Source: Gemmatimonadota bacterium (GTDB taxonomy: Bacteria > Gemmatimonadota > Gemmatimonadetes > Gemmatimonadales > GWC2-71-9). Taken from it: a stretch of 8,239 nucleotides of DNA. Under the pieces are notes generated by a model. The model was not told where the DNA came from. It did no database searches and saw only the letters and a program-made list of their open reading frames with translations. Made by a program: the position numbers and the translations under genes. Location of the stretch: assembly GCA_029859185.1 (NCBI GenBank), contig JAOUDR010000104.1:1-8239 (forward strand), given 5' to 3'. Each line of letters starts with the position of its first letter. The stretch's first letter is position 1. Positions 1-5,352 of the stretch are shown here, in pieces.

Positions 1-2
1 CC

Positions 3-497
3 ACGGTCGCCGCCCGCGAGCGCTTGGCGATCCCGTCATGGGCGCGGAGGCTGGTGATCGAGGTCGCGTTCCCCACGTCGCTCTGGCCGCAGGTAACGGA
101 CGTCGGGGTCTCGGTATGGGATTCGAGCGGCTATCTCGTGGCGGAGAGTCCGCTCAACTACGCCGTTGGCCGGCAGCAGATCACCGTGGATCCCGACATC
201 CACCCACGGCTGGACCTCGAGGTGATGCCGGCTTTCGCGCTGCCGGATGCCCACACGGGGTGGGAAGCCGACGTCACCCTGACCTTCCTCCCAGGGGTCG
301 AGACGTCGCTCGGGACCGTGACAACGATCCCGTTCCTGCTTCCCGCAGGCGGTTCCACGCTGCTGCCGTGGGCCCCGGATTCGCTGGTCTGGCTTCCGTC
401 AGGACTCGACGTGTGGACGGAGGTCCGGGTGGTCGGCGCCGGTGCCCCGCCTACCGTCCTCCGGGCACTCATCCCGCACCCAATGGCCACGCGTTGA
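3..497 (+). CDS. C-terminal part of an unrecognised beta-rich protein (5' end outside window)
   Basis: The frame is open from the left edge (reading ...TVAARERLAIPSWARR...) to a TGA at 495-497, so the true start lies upstream. The TTG at 24 is only the first possible start inside the window. The visible roughly 164 residues alternate hydrophobic and polar residues, with many V, T, W and P and no Cys, as in one or two beta-sandwich domains. Examples are LVIEVAFPTSLWPQ, VGVSVWDSSGYLVAE and LDLEVMPAFALP. I do not recognise the family. A C-terminal domain of an exported or envelope protein is one possibility, but no signal peptide or catalytic motif is visible. G/C-rich third codon positions support real coding. 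Its stop overlaps the TTG start of the AtuA-family gene (TTGA, 494-497), so the two are probably cotranscribed and coupled. The function is unknown. Confidence 0.7.
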   Translation, partial: TVAARERLAIPSWARRLVIEVAFPTSLWPQVTDVGVSVWDSSGYLVAESPLNYAVGRQQITVDPDIHPRLDLEVMPAFALPDAHTGWEADVTLTFLPGVETSLGTVTTIPFLLPAGGSTLLPWAPDSLVWLPSGLDVWTEVRVVGAGAPPTVLRALIPHPMATR

Positions 498-1870
498 CAG
501 GTCCCGCCCGCACGGTGCGCGTCGCGTCCGGCCAGGGATTCTGGGGAGACTGGCTCGAGGCACCGGTCCGCCAAGTCGAAGGTGGACCGATCGACTATCT
601 GATGATGGACTACCTCGCCGAGGTCACGATGTCCATCATGCAGAAGCAGCGCTCCCGCGACCCGTCCCGGGGGTATGCCAGCGACTTCGTGCCGCTGATG
701 GAACGGATCCTCCCGACGATCGTCGAGCGGGGCATTCGCATCACGGCCAACGCCGGGGGCGTGAACCCACAGGCGTGCGCCGAGGCCGTGGTCACCGTGG
801 CCCGGAAGCTGGGCCTCGCAGGTCGGATGCGGGTTGGTATCGTGGCGGGCGACGACATCATGGACCGCCTCGATGAGCTCATCGAGCGTGGGCATGCGCT
901 GGCCAACATGGACACCGGCGAGCCCTTGCGCGTCGTGCGGGAGCGCGTCCTCTCGGCCAATGCGTACCTTGGCGCCGCCCCCATCGTCGAAGCCCTTGGA
1001 AGGGGCGCCAACGTGGTGATCACCGGTCGTGTCACCGACACCGGCCTCACCTTGGCCCCGCTGATCCACGAGTTCGGGTGGACCGGCGACGATTGGGACC
1101 GGCGTGCCGCCGGCACTGTGGCCGGCCACATCATCGAGTGTGGGGCGCAGTGTTCCGGCGGGAACTGTCTGGTCGACTGGGAGAGCATCCCCGGGCTCGA
1201 GGATCCGGGCTACCCGATCGTCGAGGCCCAGGAAGACGGCACGTTCGTGGTGCTGAAGCACCCTGGTACAGGGGGGCGGATCTCGGTGGCCTCGATCACG
1301 GAGCAACTCCTGTACGAGATGGGAGACCCACACCAGTACATCACGCCCGACGTCGTGGCGGATTTCACGACCATCCAGCTCACCCAACACGGGAAGAACC
1401 GGGTGCGGGTATCGGGCATCCGGGGCCGACCGGCAACCGAGTTCCTCAAGGTCTCGATCGCGTACTTCTACGGATACAAGGCCGTGGGAACGCTCGTCTA
1501 TGCATGGCCGGACGCCTACAAGAAGGCCCAGGCCGCCGATCGCCTTCTCCGGGCGCGGCTGGCTCGGCTCGGGATGGAGTTCGAGGAGGTGCTCACGGAG
1601 TTCGTCGGCGTGAATGCCACCCACGGCCGGCTGGCCGGCAGCCCCGATCCTGACGCACCAGAGGTCCAGCTGCGGATCGGTGTGCGGGCACGGGACCGCG
1701 CTCCGGTCGAGCGCTTCAGTCGCGAGATCGCTCCACTGATCCTGAACGGACCGCCGAGCGTGACAGGCTTCGCCGGCGGACGCCCCAAGGTCGAGGAGAT
1801 CGTGGCGTACTGGCCGGCGCTGATCGCGAAGTCGGAGATCACTCCACGGGTGGAGATGCTGGATGCATAG
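494..1870 (+). CDS. AtuA-family (DUF1446) acyclic terpene utilisation-type protein
   Basis: This 458-residue protein matches the AtuA/DUF1446 family from end to end. Landmarks with M1 at the TTG are ASGQGFWGDW (11-20), DYLMMDYLAEVTMSIMQKQR (34-53), ITANAGGVNPQACAEA (83-98), NMDTGEPL (138-145), SANAYLGAAPIVEAL (154-168), VITGRVTDTGLTLAP (175-189), AGHIIECGAQCSGGN (210-224), KHPGTGG (255-261) and YITPDVVADFTTI (282-294). AtuA is named from Pseudomonas citronellol/geraniol catabolism. The family is also common in clusters for branched acyl-CoA breakdown, and its exact reaction is not settled to my knowledge. The start is TTG 494 because the coding signal begins there and it overlaps the upstream stop; GTG 515 is the alternative. 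The frame stays open back to 38, but that part is a shadow of the upstream gene. Unlike the longer fused members, this one lacks the C-terminal domain, which follows as a separate gene in the same frame after one TAG. Confidence 0.92.
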   Translation: MTGPARTVRVASGQGFWGDWLEAPVRQVEGGPIDYLMMDYLAEVTMSIMQKQRSRDPSRGYASDFVPLMERILPTIVERGIRITANAGGVNPQACAEAVVTVARKLGLAGRMRVGIVAGDDIMDRLDELIERGHALANMDTGEPLRVVRERVLSANAYLGAAPIVEALGRGANVVITGRVTDTGLTLAPLIHEFGWTGDDWDRRAAGTVAGHIIECGAQCSGGNCLVDWESIPGLEDPGYPIVEAQEDGTFVVLKHPGTGGRISVASITEQLLYEMGDPHQYITPDVVADFTTIQLTQHGKNRVRVSGIRGRPATEFLKVSIAYFYGYKAVGTLVYAWPDAYKKAQAADRLLRARLARLGMEFEEVLTEFVGVNATHGRLAGSPDPDAPEVQLRIGVRARDRAPVERFSREIAPLILNGPPSVTGFAGGRPKVEEIVAYWPALIAKSEITPRVEMLDA

Positions 1871-1872
1871 GA
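1869..1872 (+). promoter_or_regulatory. RBS for the stand-alone AtuA C-terminal domain gene
   Basis: AGGA lies across the AtuA TAG stop, 10 nt before the ATG at 1883. It supports independent or reinitiated translation of the small gene and argues against the TAG being a simple sequencing error. Confidence 0.45.
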
Positions 1873-1882
1873 TGACGGCTTA

Positions 1883-2254
1883 ATGGGCGCCAAAGCGCGC
1901 CGGCCCGCCGGCCCGCCGGCCCGCCGCGCCATTCAGTTGCGCTACCTCGCTCATGCGAGGAGCGGCGACAAGGGGGATACGGCCAACGTCGGGCTCATCG
2001 CGTTGCAGCCCGCCTACTACCCGATTCTCGTGAAAGAAGTCACCGCGGCCCGCGTCGCCCGACACTTCAAGGGCATGCTCACGGGCGCCGTGGATCGGTT
2101 CGAGCTTCCCAATCTCCGCTCGCTGAACTTCCTGTTGCACGGCGCCCTCGGTGGCGGGGGCACGCTCTCCCTCAAGACCGACGCTCAGGGAAAGGTGTTT
2201 TCGACCGCGCTCCTGCGGATGGAGGTCCCCATCCCCACCGATATCGATGTCTGA
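1883..2254 (+). CDS. AtuA C-terminal ferredoxin-fold-like domain protein (stand-alone)
   Basis: This 123-residue protein corresponds to the small C-terminal domain that many AtuA-family proteins carry fused. Its hallmarks are LAHARSGDKGDTANVGLIA (22-40), RFELPNLRSLNFLLHGALGG (72-91) and the closing SLKTDAQGKVFSTALLRMEVP. It presumably works with the upstream AtuA protein as a two-subunit version of the fused enzyme, which is an inference from co-occurrence. The ATG at 1883 has an AGGA at 1869-1872, 10 nt upstream, overlapping the AtuA stop. The first 16 residues (rich in A, R, P, G) are encoded by a GC-only tandem repeat, look like a former linker, and are not part of the conserved domain. 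Translation could also begin further in, for example at TTG 1937. The gene is in the same frame as AtuA, separated by TAG and four sense codons. Its 3' end overlaps the next gene by 8 bp. Confidence 0.88.
   Translation: MGAKARRPAGPPARRAIQLRYLAHARSGDKGDTANVGLIALQPAYYPILVKEVTAARVARHFKGMLTGAVDRFELPNLRSLNFLLHGALGGGGTLSLKTDAQGKVFSTALLRMEVPIPTDIDV
1901..1926 (+). repeat. 8-bp GC-only tandem repeat (CGGCCCGC x3 plus a partial copy)
   Basis: Three perfect copies of CGGCCCGC occur at 1901-1908, 1909-1916 and 1917-1924, followed by CG. They lie inside the first codons of the AtuA C-terminal domain gene and encode part of an Arg/Pro/Ala/Gly-rich segment. The unit is not a multiple of three, so gain or loss of one copy would shift the reading frame downstream. 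Confidence 0.85.
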
Positions 2255-3008
2255 CGACCGATTGGTGCTGGCGGCTGCGGACGGCGTGCTCACGCTCGCG
2301 CTGAACCGTCCGGACAAGCGCAACGCCATCGACACCGCCATGATCGAGGCGTTGCACGCGGCGCTCGACCGGGCGGAGCTGGACGCCGCGGTGCGCGTGG
2401 TGGTGGTGCGCGGTGCGGGCAAGGACTTCTGCGCCGGGGCGGATCTCGCCGAGTTGCTGGACTCGGCAGACCGCACGGCAGACGAGAATCGCGCACAGGC
2501 GCAGCGGCTCGGCGACGTGTTCGTGCGCATCCGCAGCCTCCCGAAGCCCGTCCTCGCGGTCGTGCAGGGCAGGGCACTTGCCGGCGGCTGCGGCCTGGCG
2601 ACCGCCTGTGACCTCGTCCTCGCCCATGAGGACGCGCAGTTCGGCTATCCCGAGGTACGCCGGGGATTCGTGCCCGCCATGGTCATGGCCATGCTGCGGA
2701 GGGCCACTGGTGAGAAGGCGGCGTTCGACCTCGTGGCGACCGGGCGCATCCTCTCCGCCGCGGAGGCCTGCCAGTTAGGATTGGTGTCCCGTGTGCTCAC
2801 CGCCACCACGTTCGAGACGGATGTGGCCGAGGTGGCGGGGATGCTGGCCGCTCAGAGTGCCACGGCGCTTGCCCTGATCAAGCGGCAACTCTACGAGCTG
2901 GACGGCCGGAGCTTCGCGGATGGGATCCGGCTCGGCGCCGAGGTGAACGCCGTGGCGCGGGCCACCCCCGACTTCCGGGCCGCCATCGCCGCGTTCCTCA
3001 ACCGGTAG
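2247..3008 (+). CDS. Enoyl-CoA hydratase/isomerase family protein (crotonase fold), possibly methylglutaconyl-CoA hydratase-like
   Basis: This 253-residue protein has the normal length for a single-domain crotonase that acts on acyl-CoA thioesters in the cytoplasm. Visible motifs are the N-terminal LALNRPDKRNAID (17-29), the first oxyanion-hole segment FCAGADL (61-67), the second at LAGGCGLATACD (111-122), and QFGYPEVRRG (131-140). Glu136 aligns with the second catalytic Glu of classical enoyl-CoA hydratases. The first catalytic Glu position is Gly116, so the chemistry may differ from the classical enzyme. GRILSAAEACQLGLVSRV (166-183) is the usual late motif. ATG 2247 fits the crotonase N-terminus and overlaps the preceding gene by 8 bp; the open frame back to 2151 is a shadow. 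Linkage to AtuA-family genes suggests hydration of a branched glutaconyl-type CoA (LiuC/AtuE role). That substrate is inferred from context only. It is the last gene of the operon, with the kinase gene converging 20 bp away. Confidence 0.92.
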   Translation: MSDDRLVLAAADGVLTLALNRPDKRNAIDTAMIEALHAALDRAELDAAVRVVVVRGAGKDFCAGADLAELLDSADRTADENRAQAQRLGDVFVRIRSLPKPVLAVVQGRALAGGCGLATACDLVLAHEDAQFGYPEVRRGFVPAMVMAMLRRATGEKAAFDLVATGRILSAAEACQLGLVSRVLTATTFETDVAEVAGMLAAQSATALALIKRQLYELDGRSFADGIRLGAEVNAVARATPDFRAAIAAFLNR

Positions 3009-3028
3009 CGAGCGGGACCGGCACGACC

Positions 3029-4633
3029 CTATTGCGGGGGCGTTGACAGGGCCGCGGGACCAGTGGAGCGATGCCCGTCCTCACTGCCCGCTTCGGCGGC
3101 CGCCTCCCCGACCGCTGCGAGGCGATCCGCCACCGTTTCGAGCTGACGGCGGTAGGTGCGCGCCAGTCCCCTGATGACGCCCGTCGCCACGCCGATTGCC
3201 CCCCCGATCGCTAGCGGCAGCACGACGAAGGGGATGGCGACTTCCGGTACATCGAGGAGGCGGAGGAGCCCCAGGCTCACCAGCCCGCCTCCTGCCGCCC
3301 CCCATGTGGGAGTCAGGAACGACGCGCCGCGCAGCTCGATGTGCTCTTCCACGTGGATGTGCAGCCCATCGGCGTGCCGCGCGAACGTGACCCGGACATC
3401 CCGCCCGACGAACCCAGGCTTGGTTCCCATCCAGTGCAGCGAGCTTCCCACCGTCGACACGGTCCCGACAAAGCCAAGCGCGCGCTGCAGCTCATCGACC
3501 ATCGTCTCGAACGCCACGTCGGGTACCGCCCCGGCTACGTGACGCTCGACGACCAGGCGACCCTTCCGGAATTCCGTGGCCGTGACCGTGACCGCTGGTG
3601 AGACGCCGGGTGCCTTCCCGTCACCGACCTCCCGGACCGCGCGGCGCACGTGGACCGGAGGAATCCCGACTTCGGCGGCGACCCGTTCGATCCCACCGAC
3701 CGACAACTGACCCGCGTCGGTCGGCTCCGCCGCCTGGATCGCGGACGCGCGGGCAATGACGTCACGGACCGTCTGCTCCGGCAGCGGTGCGCCCGGCGTG
3801 AACGCTGCACGGAACGCCTCCGCGAACGCCCGGGTCCCGGCGTACCGCTCCGTCGGTCGCATCGCGAGCCCTTGCACCAGCACCTGCTCAACTCGTCCCG
3901 GCAGACGCTCGAGGCGCGTGCGTGCGTCGGGCTGCATCTCTGTGAACCGGCCCAGGCGGACCTCTTCGGGAGCGGGCCACATCCCGGGGGTCTCGCCGAT
4001 CAGCATCTCGTACGCCACACACGCGAGCCCGAACACATCCGTCCGTGGATCCTGGGCGGTGCTCCCCGCCGCCTGCTCCGGACTCATGTACCCCGGGGTG
4101 CCGAGCGGAAAGCCGCTCCGGGTCAGCACCTCGAGACTCGCCGCACTCACGGCCTTGGCGATGCCGAAGTCCGCAACGATGGCGTGGCCGTCGGAGAAGA
4201 GGACGTTCTCCGGCTTGACGTCCCGGTGGACGACTCCGTGGCGGTGAGCATGGTCGAGCGCGGCCCCCACCTGCTCGACGATCTGCGCCGCCTCTCCGGC
4301 AGGCAGGGTTGCCCCCCCCTGAAGCCGTCGGCGCAACGACCCGCCCGAGACGTACGGCATGACGTAGTAGAGAATCCCGTCCGCATCCCCGGAGTCGAGC
4401 AGCGGCAGGATGTGGGGGTGGTTGAGCTGGGCGGTGATCCGGATCTCGCGCAGGAACCGGTCCGGTCCAACGGCCGCTGCCAGATCCGCCTTGAGGACCT
4501 TCACCGCGACCTCGCGCGCATACCGCGTATCGGTGGCGAGGTACACCGTGGCCATGCCGCCTCGACCGAGCTCCCTGGCGATCGGGTATCGGTCGGCCAG
4601 CGCCCGTCGCACGTCGTCCGGGAGATCCGCCAT
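3029..4633 (-). CDS. Membrane-tethered serine/threonine protein kinase
   Basis: This 534-residue protein carries a Hanks-type kinase domain at about 15-275. It has a Gly-rich loop GRGGMATV (23-30), the ATP-anchoring Lys45 in VAVK, the helix-C Glu63, the catalytic loop HRDVKPEN (136-143) with Asp138, DFG (155-157), and an activation segment ending GTPGYMSPEQ (178-187). Asp199 is the conserved helix-F residue, and all key catalytic residues are present. The tail has a short helical segment (about 299-337, with SVGGIERVAAEVGI), a mixed alpha/beta stretch (about 352-435), and two hydrophobic segments (about 443-460 and 464-488) followed by RGLARTYRRQ. The basic end and hairpin topology suggest the kinase and its tail domain both face the cytoplasm. 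There are no PASTA repeats. The start is ATG 4633, preceded 9 nt upstream by GGTGAG; TTG 4642 would overlap that site. Its targets are unknown. Confidence 0.93.
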   Translation of the reverse strand: MADLPDDVRRALADRYPIARELGRGGMATVYLATDTRYAREVAVKVLKADLAAAVGPDRFLREIRITAQLNHPHILPLLDSGDADGILYYVMPYVSGGSLRRRLQGGATLPAGEAAQIVEQVGAALDHAHRHGVVHRDVKPENVLFSDGHAIVADFGIAKAVSAASLEVLTRSGFPLGTPGYMSPEQAAGSTAQDPRTDVFGLACVAYEMLIGETPGMWPAPEEVRLGRFTEMQPDARTRLERLPGRVEQVLVQGLAMRPTERYAGTRAFAEAFRAAFTPGAPLPEQTVRDVIARASAIQAAEPTDAGQLSVGGIERVAAEVGIPPVHVRRAVREVGDGKAPGVSPAVTVTATEFRKGRLVVERHVAGAVPDVAFETMVDELQRALGFVGTVSTVGSSLHWMGTKPGFVGRDVRVTFARHADGLHIHVEEHIELRGASFLTPTWGAAGGGLVSLGLLRLLDVPEVAIPFVVLPLAIGGAIGVATGVIRGLARTYRRQLETVADRLAAVGEAAAEAGSEDGHRSTGPAALSTPPQ

Positions 4634-4642
4634 GCAGTACAA

Positions 4643-4648
4643 CTCACC
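4643..4648 (-). promoter_or_regulatory. RBS for the kinase gene
   Basis: GGTGAG on the minus strand lies 9 nt before ATG 4633. It selects that ATG over the in-frame TTG at 4642, which would leave the site immediately against the start codon. Confidence 0.55.
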
Positions 4649-4721
4649 CCACGTCCATGAACGGGGACTGAAGTCCGGATGAAGCCCGCCACGCTCGCCA
4701 CCGCGGACGGGCAGACCAACG

Positions 4722-4756
4722 GGCGGCCGGAGTCGGCCTTCCTCGCTCCGGCCGCC
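4722..4756 (-). terminator. Hairpin terminator after the lipoprotein gene
   Basis: There is a perfect 11-bp inverted repeat, GGCGGCCGGAG at 4722-4732 and CTCCGGCCGCC at 4746-4756, with a 13-nt loop. On the minus strand it begins 8 nt after the lipoprotein TAA (4765-4767). The stem is very GC-rich, but the following sequence (CGTTGGTCTG) is only weakly T-rich, so it is not a textbook intrinsic terminator. It separates the lipoprotein gene from the kinase gene and suggests separate transcripts. I could not identify a kinase promoter in the remaining 4649-4721 stretch. Confidence 0.7.
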
Positions 4757-4764
4757 GCGGACCG

Positions 4765-5142
4765 TTACGGCGCGTCGCAGCGCAGGGTCACGCGGATCCG
4801 GTACCGTTGCAGACCCGCACGATCGTCGATGGAAACGCGTGCGCCGCGCGTGTTGGCCCAGACCGCGGGTGGTTCCGGCGACCGGAAGAACAGGGTAGTC
4901 GCGTCCTTCCCGCGCACCGGGCCGAGCCCGATCTGCTGCGCCGGACGGAGCAGCTTCGCATCGGTGAACGAGAACCCCACGTCCTCGTCACCGTCGTTGC
5001 GCACGTCGAGCGCGTAGAGCCCACCGCAGGCATCGGCCGAACCGGCGGCCTGCGGGGAGGGTGCCGGGACATCGCCGGTGGGCACGCCACCCGAAGCGCA
5101 CGCCGAGACCAGGCAGATCGACAGCATTGCCAGGGTACGCAT
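4765..5142 (-). CDS. Small lipoprotein of unknown function
   Basis: This 125-residue protein has a lipoprotein signal: Met-Arg, then TLAMLSICL, then the lipobox VSAC (12-15) with Cys15 as the predicted lipidated residue. A flexible Gly/Pro/Ala/Ser stretch (16-37) follows. The mature domain (about 39-125) looks beta-rich, with LYALDVRNDGDEDVGFSF (42-59), AVWANTRGARVSI (93-105) and the end YRIRVTLRCDAP. Cys39 and Cys122 bracket the domain and could form a disulfide. I do not recognise the family. It is probably anchored in the envelope with a periplasmic or surface-facing domain. ATG 5142 is preceded by GGAAGG (5147-5152) 4 nt upstream and by a TACCTT -10 box about 27 nt upstream. The same frame stays open far upstream (to about 6009), but that part is antisense to recQ and is a shadow. 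Confidence 0.85.
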   Translation of the reverse strand: MRTLAMLSICLVSACASGGVPTGDVPAPSPQAAGSADACGGLYALDVRNDGDEDVGFSFTDAKLLRPAQQIGLGPVRGKDATTLFFRSPEPPAVWANTRGARVSIDDRAGLQRYRIRVTLRCDAP

Positions 5143-5146
5143 CGGA

Positions 5147-5152
5147 CCTTCC
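5147..5152 (-). promoter_or_regulatory. RBS for the lipoprotein gene
   Basis: GGAAGG on the minus strand lies 4 nt before ATG 5142. It fixes that start, which is also the only one that gives a lipoprotein signal peptide at the N-terminus. Confidence 0.65.
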
Positions 5153-5169
5153 GAGAGCGGGACGGGGTC

Positions 5170-5175
5170 AAGGTA
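5170..5175 (-). promoter_or_regulatory. Putative -10 box of the lipoprotein promoter (TACCTT)
   Basis: TACCTT on the minus strand (AAGGTA on the plus strand) lies 27 nt before the lipoprotein ATG. It shares the eight bases CTACCTTG with the well-formed promoter before the small membrane protein at 6645. A matching -35 is weak: TGTGCA lies 18 nt upstream. The inverted repeat 5176-5196 fills the spacer and touches this box, which would suit a repressor site. Confidence 0.5.
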
Positions 5176-5196
5176 GCACCCAGGCATTCGGGGTGC
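5176..5196. repeat. Inverted repeat GCACCC-N9-GGGTGC (copy 1, at lipoprotein promoter)
   Basis: GCACCC is at 5176-5181 and GGGTGC at 5191-5196, giving a perfect 6-bp repeat with a 9-nt centre. It sits between the weak -35 and the TACCTT -10 of the lipoprotein gene. The same arms recur at 5334-5352. Its role as an operator is inferred from position only. Confidence 0.6.
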
Positions 5197-5333
5197 ACAG
5201 GTATCCAGCATCCCATCACGGCACCGCCGAGGCGGGCCAGTCCGCGGACGCCCAGGCTGCCGACCACCGCCCTCGCTCGCCGTGTGGCGGAATGGGCCGT
5301 CGGGCGTGAAAACGGTGCCATGGTATGGGGACA

Positions 5334-5352
5334 GCACCCCCACGTTGGGTGC
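5334..5352. repeat. Inverted repeat GCACCC-N7-GGGTGC (copy 2, at recQ start)
   Basis: GCACCC is at 5334-5339 and GGGTGC at 5347-5352, ending at the base before the recQ ATG at 5353. In mRNA it could fold into a 6-bp, 7-nt-loop hairpin covering the ribosome-binding region; no good Shine-Dalgarno is visible there. The arms are identical to those at 5176-5196. The rest of 5197-5333 holds no TTG-type -35 and no two consecutive T residues, so I cannot place a recQ promoter. Confidence 0.6.

Noticed and set aside
38..493. Extension of the AtuA frame upstream to an ATG at 38, giving about 610 residues
   Set aside because: The first 150 or so residues are Arg/Pro/Gly-rich out-of-frame translation of the upstream gene and match nothing in the AtuA family. 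Homology begins just after TTG 494.
158..1624. Long minus-strand open frame (488 codons) opposite AtuA
   Set aside because: It is fully antisense to a strongly conserved gene. Long antisense frames are expected in high-GC coding DNA, and its translation has no recognisable domain.
3002..3021. CCGGT/ACCGG inverted repeat overlapping the hydratase stop, as a possible terminator
   Set aside because: There are only 5 bp with a 10-nt loop and no T-tract on either side. This is too weak to call, although a terminator would be expected between convergent genes.
3650..4660. Plus-strand open frame (336 codons) opposite the kinase
   Set aside because: It is antisense to a kinase with all catalytic motifs, and its translation has no domain signature.
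4665..4676. GGACT-GA-AGTCC imperfect palindrome upstream of the kinase start, as an operator
   Set aside because: The arms are only 5 bp with a 2-nt centre, there is one copy, and no promoter could be placed around it.
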